This document shows, in pieces, positions 4,753-5,017 of a DNA stretch of 5,017 nt. The stretch lies in assembly GCA_017881645.1 (NCBI GenBank), contig JADGQQ010000135.1, positions 1-5,017 on the forward strand, written 5' to 3'. Both the position numbers and the translations under genes were made by a program. The stretch's first letter is position 1, and the number at the start of each line of letters is the position of its first letter. The notes below the pieces were generated by a model. It was given only the letters and a program-made list of their open reading frames with translations, was not told where the DNA came from and ran no database searches. This DNA is from Clostridia bacterium (GTDB lineage Bacteria; Bacillota; Clostridia; Saccharofermentanales; Saccharofermentanaceae).

Positions 4753-5017
4753 TCAGATTTTCGTCCTGTATAGATCCATGAGCTTCATTCTTTTTCCGTA
4801 ATGCAGAACCGACGCCGTATAAATCCGTGCGGAAAAGAAGGCTACAACGATAACGGCCGCAAGCAGCAGCGATAGAGAAATCGCAATATACGCGGCGGAC
4901 ACATCACTGTTCAGCAATTTGAACGGCATGACGAACGGCGAGCAGAACGGGACGTACATCGCCACTTTCTGGAAAAGACCTCCGGTTCCGGACAGTGCGG
5001 CAAAATAACCCACGTAG
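4753..5017 (-). CDS. ABC-2 type transporter permease, C-terminal fragment
   Basis: The last 87 codons of a gene that enters from the right edge; the frame stays open to 5017, and the GTG at 5013 need not be a start. The segment YVPFCSPFVMPFKLL is the extracytoplasmic loop typical of the NatB-like/ABC2_membrane_3 permease group. A long hydrophobic helix follows (AAYIAISLSLLLAAVIVVAF), then the cytoplasmic tail ARIYTASVLHYGKRMKLMDL. Such tails (RIYxxxVLxYGKRxxLxxL) are characteristic of this group. The protein would form the membrane pore of an exporter (sodium, drug or peptide type), with an ATPase probably encoded upstream, outside the window. Its substrate cannot be stated. Confidence 0.85.
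   Translation of the reverse strand, partial: YVGYFAALSGTGGLFQKVAMYVPFCSPFVMPFKLLNSDVSAAYIAISLSLLLAAVIVVAFFSARIYTASVLHYGKRMKLMDLYRTKI

Overview
The window looks like a chromosomal segment of a low-to-medium GC Gram-positive bacterium, most likely Bacillota/Clostridia. This rests on strong AGGAGG-like ribosome sites, hairpin-plus-T-tract terminators, a Bacillus/Clostridium-type LexA (DinR) box with a CGAAC-N4-GTTCC core, and families common in Clostridia. The genus cannot be named from the sequence. There are no rRNA or tRNA genes, CRISPR arrays, insertion sequences or integrase genes.

Layout: (1) 1-110, minus strand: the N-terminus of a shikimate kinase-type P-loop kinase running off the left edge. 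(2) 111-426: a divergent intergenic region with a helically phased TGCACT repeat cluster. (3) 427-1251, plus: an aldo/keto reductase with an intact catalytic tetrad, followed by a good terminator. (4) 1400-1762, plus: a small YccF-family membrane protein built from two near-identical halves, preceded by an extended -10 element inside an inverted repeat. (5) 1809-3897, minus: two overlapping genes, a radical SAM protein with a C-terminal helix-hairpin-helix and a downstream DUF4130-type partner. (6) 4077-4613, minus: a two-TM protein with a YcxB-like C-terminal domain, with its own promoter and terminator. (7) 4753-5017, minus: the C-terminus of an ABC-2 type transporter permease, followed by its terminator.

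The most interesting part is the radical SAM/DUF4130 pair. These families are known as linked 'putative DNA modification/repair' proteins, in some bacteria joined to a uracil-DNA-glycosylase-like domain, but to my knowledge their reaction is not established. The promoter here is a TTTACA-N17-TATTCT element whose 17-bp spacer contains a perfect LexA box with a 12-bp palindrome. The operon is therefore predicted to be repressed by LexA and induced by DNA damage. A strong terminator directly upstream insulates it from the YcxB-like gene. The other genes look like ordinary metabolic or membrane housekeeping functions, each its own transcription unit, with no evident functional link to the SOS-type operon.
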